NCBI GenBank assembly: GCA_027405735.1
Contig: JAPEHQ010000001.1
Span: forward strand, 186,001-250,000
DNA: 64,000 bases
Direction: 5' to 3'
Source of the DNA: Mucor racemosus
Taxonomy: Eukaryota; Mucoromycota; Mucoromycetes; Mucorales; Mucoraceae
Shown: piece after piece, positions 58,422 through 64,000 of the stretch
Layout: each line of letters begins with the position of its first letter
Numbering within the stretch: the stretch's first letter is position 1
The notes under the pieces: generated by a model
Seen by the model: the letters and a program-made list of their open reading frames with translations, nothing else
What the model was told of the DNA's origin: nothing
Database searches by the model: none
Translations under genes and position numbers: made by a program

Positions 58422-61400
58422 TTATTTTGTCAATTTTCTTCTTTTGACAATACGATCGGCTTCCTGATGAATTTCAGCAACACGACCAGCTAAAGACAGG
58501 TACATTCTACGTTGTTGATCCAACATAGTACCGACATTTTGAGGAGAAAATTGTACTTGAGATTGGAGACCATTAATAGCTTCTTCTACGGATGTTACGG
58601 TTTCAGATAATTGACCAAATCTTTGTTCCATGTTTGCAATAGAACTATTGAAGAAATTCCAATTTTCAGTAGCACCACGCATACGCCAGTTCTTTGATTC
58701 TTGTTGTTGAACGTTGCTAGCTGAAGCAGCATTCAAACGTTGCTCCTTGTTCAAAAGAATGAGATCGTCGATCGATTTACTTTGAACCTCTAATTGTTCA
58801 CCCAAAATTACAGCATCCTATGAAAAAAGAAATCACAATTAGATTCGTTTATAAATCAAGTTTAACTAAACTCACATCATTCATCGTTAAAGCACTGGCG
58901 TGCATTTCCTTTAATGTGGAACCAAAATAAGAGCCAAGTTCTTGATCAATTTTATCTTTTTTATCAGTTTGCTCGGTTATGAAATGAGCAAGTAAGGCCA
59001 ATTCATTTCTAGCATCATCAGGGAGCTCCCAGAAACGAGTTTTGTATGTAATTTGACTAGAATCAGTAATAGTAGATTTTAATGTGGTTTGCAAAGTTGT
59101 GCCAGAGCTAAAAGGAATATATAAGTTAGTTTGAAATCTCGAGATTGATATCGATATAAATATTAGTTTACCTGGAAGTGTCTTTCTTGGCGATTGGATG
59201 CAAGTTTAATGTTGCAGGTGTAGTGGTGTCATCTGTGCCTTTGACTTTGCTGAAAGCAAGAGATACAGATCCAGGTTCAGATGTTTTAGTAGTTGATGCA
59301 TTGGTAGCGGAAGAGGCACCAGGAAGACTGAAGCTGACTCTCTTATTGATACCAGCTGTACTATTTTTGTCACTTTCATTGTCTTTTGAAGAAGCTTCAT
59401 TTGCCAAGAATGAGGTTGATTTAGATAAAGGAGATTTGCCATGGAGTAATGTGGTACCATTAGCGACATTGTCTGTCTTGGAAGAAGTGGTATCATTTGC
59501 TTTGTCAGCGCTAGACTTGTCACCAAAAGAAGATGCAGAAGCAGGAGATCCGAACGAAAAAGTAGGCTTCTTGGAATCAGCAGCAGACTTGTCCTTTGCC
59601 CCTTCAGTGTTTGATGTATCTGTTGATGGTGGTGCGCCAAAGCTAAAGTTCTTTTTACCTGGAGCAGTTGTAGTAGCAGGGGAATCAAATGAAAAAGATT
59701 TGGGTGTATCTTTCTTCTCAATATTCTCTGTTGCTTTAGTAGCAGGTGCGCCAAATGTGAAGATTAAACTGCCAGCGTCTTTCTTTTCAGTAGTAGGTGC
59801 TGATTTACCAAATGTAAAGGTGGGAACGACAGTATCTTCCTTGGCATTCTCGGTGGATTTAGTAACAGGAGTTGCAACATAGTTAAAAGGTGAACTTGTA
59901 TCCTTACTTCCAACAGCTCCAGTACTGAATGAGAATCCTGGTGTAGATGCAGATGTTGATTTGGATTTAGGATTAGGGCTGAAAGACAAACTCTTTTTAT
60001 GTGCTTGCTCGTCGTTGTTATTATCATCGTCTGCGTCTCTATCTCTCTTTTTGCGAGAACTACTATCGCTAGAAGTAGCAACAGGAGAACTGAAAGAGAA
60101 ACTACTTGCTGGCTTGTCGGCCGAACTACTGGCAGGACTACCGAATGAGAATGGTGATGGTTTTTCACCAGTAGGTGCTGGTGCGTTAAATAAGAAAGAT
60201 TTTGGTGCTTCTGCCTTGTCAGTTGTACTAGATGCGTTTGTTCCGAATGAAAATGGCTTGGGAGCAGCAGCAGCTTTATCGGTAGAACTAGCGCTTGTTG
60301 TGTTGAAGGTGAATGGCGAGGGCTTGTCGGCAGTTTCTGCTGGTTTGTTGAATGAGAAAGGTGAGGAGGTAGGCTTTTCAGTCAAAGAAGCGGCTGGTGC
60401 GACGTTTCCAAATGAGAATGTTGGCTTTTTATCGTCCTTTTTAGCAGAGCTATCATTTTCTTCGGTAATCGCATCATTTGCTACAGTTTCAGGCTTCTTT
60501 TGTGGTTTACCAAAGAAAGATGATCCACTTTCGGTACTATCTGTTGATTTTGTAATTGAGAACCCTTCGGTTGTGCTTTTACCAAATGAACCAAAAGCAG
60601 GTATGGTTTTACTTGATTCTGTAGACTTGTCAGTTTCCTTGGTGATGGAAGCAAATGGAGAGGGAGATGCTGCTGCTACTGCTTGAATGCTGGTATCAGA
60701 AGTGGTAGACGTAATGCTATTTCTACGTTGACCGAATAATGAAGTAACGGCTTCCTTTTCAGAGCTATTGCCATCAGTAGATGTTGTTGCTTTGCTGGCA
60801 GTTTCTTCCTTTTCAGAGCTGCTGGTTTCAATAGCGGTAGGAGCAGGGCTGGCGGCATTGGCAATTACAGATGATGGGCTACTAACTTCAGAAGCTGATT
60901 TGAGGCCGGCAAATGTAGAAGGAATATCACTTTTTTTAAAGAATGCAGGAGTAGCGGTTTCGTCGCTCTTCTTCTCTGATGTATTGGTGAAAGATCCAAA
61001 CGAAACAGTAGGTTTATCACTAGATTTATCATTGTCCTCTTTAGGTTTTTCTTCGGCAGACTTGGCAGAAGGTGTATTGAAAGAGAATGTAGGTGTGATG
61101 ATGGTAGCTGCTGGTTTAGAGCTTGTCGATTTTGATGAATCACCATCGACTTCGTCATTACTTTCGGGAGAACTAATTTCTGTAATCTTGGCTGAAGAAG
61201 TGGGTTGTCCAAAGCCGGTGAAGGGTGAAGGTGTAGATTTTGAGGGAGTACCGAACGAAGCAAATGGTGATGGAGCAGCTGACTTGTCAGATTTTTCCTC
61301 AGGTGCTTTGGTACCAAAAGACAAGGTAGATGCATTGGTAGTACTAGTCAAAGGTGTTTTGTTTAATGAGCCAAAACCAAATCCTGCTGAAGGTTTTTGG

Positions 61401-62371
61401 GTGGATGCTGTTTCTTTGGTTGTATCAGCGTCTTTGGGTTCATTGAAACTAGTTGGTTTGAAACTAAAAGGCGATGCTGATGATGATGATTCAAAAGGTT
61501 TAGGGGTAGTTGTTGATTCACTGCTAGTTGCTGGTTTGCCAAACGAAAATGCTGGAAATGCAGATGTTGATTTATTCTGTTCAGTAGTAACATTGGAAGT
61601 ATTTAGAGAAAAGGCAGGAGTTGAGGTTTGAGGTTTACTTGATCCAAAACCACCAAATGAAGGTATTTGTGCTGCAGCTGGTTGTTCATCAGAATCCATA
61701 TTAGAATCATTATCATCATCAATTTCTTGTGGTTGAGATGGCTTACCTGAATTAAAATGTTAGAAGGATATAATTTCACGTTGATCTGCAAATATACTTA
61801 CCAAAACCACTGAATAAACTTCCAGAAGTATTTCCGAATCCTGATTGAAATCCTCCAGCATTAGAAGTAGGTATACTTCCAAACGCACCAATAGATGATG
61901 ATGATGAAGAAGTACTAGTGTTGTTTTGGCTCCCTAATCCACCAAATGGTTGATTAGTTGCTGTTGATGGTACTGATGGGCTTCCAAATGCACCAAATCC
62001 AATAGTAGGTGTATTTGTTGAGGTTACAGGGGGATTTGCCATGGGGCTACCAAAGCCTGATTGAAATCCTATATTATTATTAGGTTGAGTATTGAAACCT
62101 GGAGGGTTTGAAGCACCAAAACTGCCAAGTGCTGGTTGAACTGGAGGTTTTGCAGCTGTTACTGAAGAGGGGCTTCCAAATGAGAAATTAGCCAGAGGAC
62201 TAGTACTTCCAGTAGCACTTCCTACACTTCCAACTGAATTAGTAGAAGTTGTTCTGTTTAAACGACGTCTAGGTTGAGCAATTGGGCGATCAGGATGTGG
62301 GTTGCTATTATACAATATTAACGCGTCTATTCCAATTTGAAACTGATAAAATAATATTAATAATACCTCAT
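58422..62371 (-). CDS. FG-repeat nucleoporin (Nup58/Nup49-like)
   Basis: Central-channel nucleoporin. Five exons, 62371-62367, 62304-61802, 61746-59172, 59107-58876 and 58817-58422, give 1236 aa. The first exon is 5 nt (ATG AG), read through the acceptor AATAG/C to give MSNPHPDRPIAQPRRR. About residues 20-1030 are Ser/Thr/Lys-rich with many SFG, FSFG and GFG repeats, the natively unfolded barrier that binds karyopherins. The C-terminal 210 residues are structured and helical: TRFWELPDDARNELALLAHFI and then coiled-coil stretches (EQLEVQSKSIDDLILLNKEQ, MEQRFGQLSETVTSVEEAIN), ending in a basic tail RIVKRRKLTK. An ELP-type start plus helices resembles Nup58/Nup49 of the Nsp1 complex, but the FG part is much longer than usual for Nup58, so the exact orthologue is uncertain. 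Confidence 0.78.
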
Positions 62372-62725
62372 TGAATATTGATCCTTTTTTATATTTTTTC
62401 AATTTTAAAGAACAAGATGAAAAAAGATACGTTTGAAATATCAATGAGCATGTGCTACTTGTAAATTGCTGAAAGCTAGCAAAAAAAAATTATACGCAAA
62501 TAGTGACTTTTTTAAAACGCGTTTTTCATGATCACAAAATCTTAAATTAATCTTATGCCTTCAAGTCTTTTCTGTATTAACATTAGGAAAAAAAAACATA
62601 ACAGACAAGACTGACATCTGGTCCACATTTTGATGTATATATTACCATAGTAAATTATGTCTTTTAAGGCCTTAAAAAATCTTTGAAACATGCGCACTAT
62701 AATGTGCGGAATTAATTCTCTTTAT
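62372..62725. promoter_or_regulatory. Nucleoporin gene upstream region
   Basis: 354 bp between the nucleoporin start and the stop of the upstream karyopherin gene (same strand). AT-rich; no specific site recognised. Confidence 0.4.
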
Positions 62726-64000
62726 TTATTGACGAAGTACATAATCTAATGTCAAATTCTCTTCTTGACTTAATTGTGTTTGGCAAATTTCATTAAAATT
62801 ATTGACATTGTGTGTATGACAATTGCGGAAGAAATCTGACAAATAAGCCTTCATGTCAGTTTGATAAATTGGATCATTCTTCAAATCTGGGTTGTCTTCC
62901 TCATCGTCATTATCGTCAAGGTTGCCCAACAAATCTACAATAAAAAAGGGATTAATTGCTTAGCAAAAGACATAATAGCTGCAATAGTTACCAGATAAGA
63001 CGTTTATATCATGACGAGAAGTAAAGGGTTCATCATCTACATCTTCCCAATCACCTCCCTAAAGAAATTTATGCATGAGATTTCCATTTCAAAATATTTT
63101 AAGCATTACTTACATCATCTTCAACAGATTCAGCGTCTTCTGCAGGAAGTTGCTCACTCATATAAGCATTAGTAGCATCAGAAACTAAAAGTTTGATGAT
63201 TTTAGCTGGCAAAGGAATAGCTGTATATTGGTCAGGATCTATTTAAACAGAGAATTAGTCGATAGATATATGTATGTACTTCAAAACTTACTTCTTTTTG
63301 CTCTTGAACGTGTGACAATGCCAGCATTGGGATTAACAACAATTTCACCCTTGACTGTAATGTTTTGAAGTCTTGGATCACTGGAGAGGAAAATCTTTGA
63401 CAAAGCAATAGCACTAGATTGATTTTCTCCTTAGCGAGGGTGGTTATACAACAGTATCATTAAAAACTTACCTAACTTTAATGGTGTAGTAACCAGAGAA
63501 ACTGTCGTAATTTTCACACCATGTAGTCATAAGAATTTCCAAACCACTCTTACCATTGATGTTTGTTTCGCAAAGGAATTGGAAAACTGTATCTTGTTGA
63601 GAAATAACCAAATGAGCAAAAACCATGACAAGAGATTGAATAAAAGGTTGATAATCAGTGTTCATTAAACGGCCAAGTACAGCTGTCAATAAATCAGGTA
63701 AGACAGGTGCAATACCATTACCAACTTTTTGAATCAAAGTAACAATCAAATCACCAACAAACAAAGCATCAGAATCAGTACCAGTTGGTTCAAGTAGTTT
63801 TGCAATAAAGTGAATAGCATAATCTAAACCAGATTTGCCAGTTTGATCACGCCATCTCATAATATGATCAACATCTTTGTTAATAAATGTCTTTAAACAT
63901 TCTTGAGCACTTTGAAGTAAATCAATATCAGGAACACTCCAAGCTAATTGCATTAAACTGGGGAACATTTGTTCGGTAAATTCATTAGGCAAAGGAGAAG
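62726..64000 (-). CDS. KAP114: Importin-9/Kap114-type karyopherin (5' part outside window)
   Basis: C-terminal part of an importin-beta-family nuclear import receptor; Kap114/importin-9 carries histones H2A-H2B and TBP. Exons visible: 64000-63472 (open to the edge), 63413-63292, 63238-63114, 63058-62992 and 62934-62726. The acceptor for the second exon was taken as CAATCTAG/T because only it keeps the phase, giving KVSAIALSKIF, which fits the HEAT-repeat pattern. Landmarks: HEAT helices (LTAVLGRLMNTDYQPFIQSL), a GIVTRSRAKR loop, and a strongly acidic segment (AEDAESVEDDGGDWEDVDDE) typical of importin-9 near the C-terminus, then a final helical part ending LTLDYVLRQ. Tandem with an FG nucleoporin gene. 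Confidence 0.82.

Noticed and set aside
59178..61631. Several plus-strand ORFs of 230-290 codons opposite the FG nucleoporin
   Set aside because: They are antisense shadows of the Ser/Gly/Phe/Lys-rich FG region; Leu/Val/Ala/Gly-rich low-complexity translations are expected from the complement.

Overview
The window is nuclear DNA of a filamentous fungus, most likely an early-diverging Mucoromycota (Mucorales-like) species; that placement is inference. The support is short GT-AG introns (mostly 50-70 nt, some with TACTAAC-like branch sites), AT-rich intergenic DNA, Q/N/S-rich homopolymers in regulatory proteins, and a fungal gene set (TEA factor, HAL-type kinase, tandem Zn2Cys6 factor, Dbp10, TBC Rab-GAP). 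All exon structures were worked out by hand from splice signals and reading-frame phase. No tRNA, rRNA or CRISPR was seen.

Gene-rich block 1 (1-9500): the 3' part of a HAL-type Ser/Thr kinase; a convergent F-box/EF-hand gene whose stop codon abuts the kinase stop with no base between; a divergent RBM25-like splicing factor; a six-exon GSK3 kinase; and a small secreted protein behind an A37 tract.

Repeat block 1 (about 10.05-15.4 kb): repeat family A copy 1, a solo-LTR-like element with 5-bp target duplications, a decayed TE coding tail, and repeat family B copy 1, which carries a piece of a WD-repeat (dynein intermediate chain-like) gene with its intron.

Gene-rich block 2 (16.7-27.6 kb): an eight-exon TEA-domain factor, a short mitochondrial-looking RRM-like protein, a tandem Zn2Cys6 factor, a DYRK-family kinase and a PPxY-containing small protein, all minus strand except the last.

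Repeat block 2 (28.1-33.1 kb): repeat B copy 2 in the opposite orientation, interrupted by a second solo LTR, then repeat A copy 2.

Gene block 3 (34.6-39.7 kb): glutamate 5-kinase, a convergent Gyp5/Evi5-type Rab-GAP, and a small Cys-rich single-pass membrane protein. Next come repeat A copies 3 and 4 flanking a multiply broken gag-like relic (42.3-44.4 kb).

Gene block 4 (48.0-53.4 kb): profilin, a Dbp10-type DEAD-box helicase and a broken HSL-type hydrolase. Repeat block 3 (53.9-58 kb) holds repeat A copy 5 and degraded pieces of B and of the TE tail. The right end has an FG nucleoporin and the 3' end of an importin-9/Kap114-type karyopherin, in tandem on the minus strand.

In theme the genes cover signalling kinases, transcription, RNA processing and ribosome biogenesis, nuclear transport, membrane traffic and actin. 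The repeat blocks between them record gene-fragment capture, LTR insertion with a visible empty site, and expansion of an unclassified 1.1-1.4 kb repeat.
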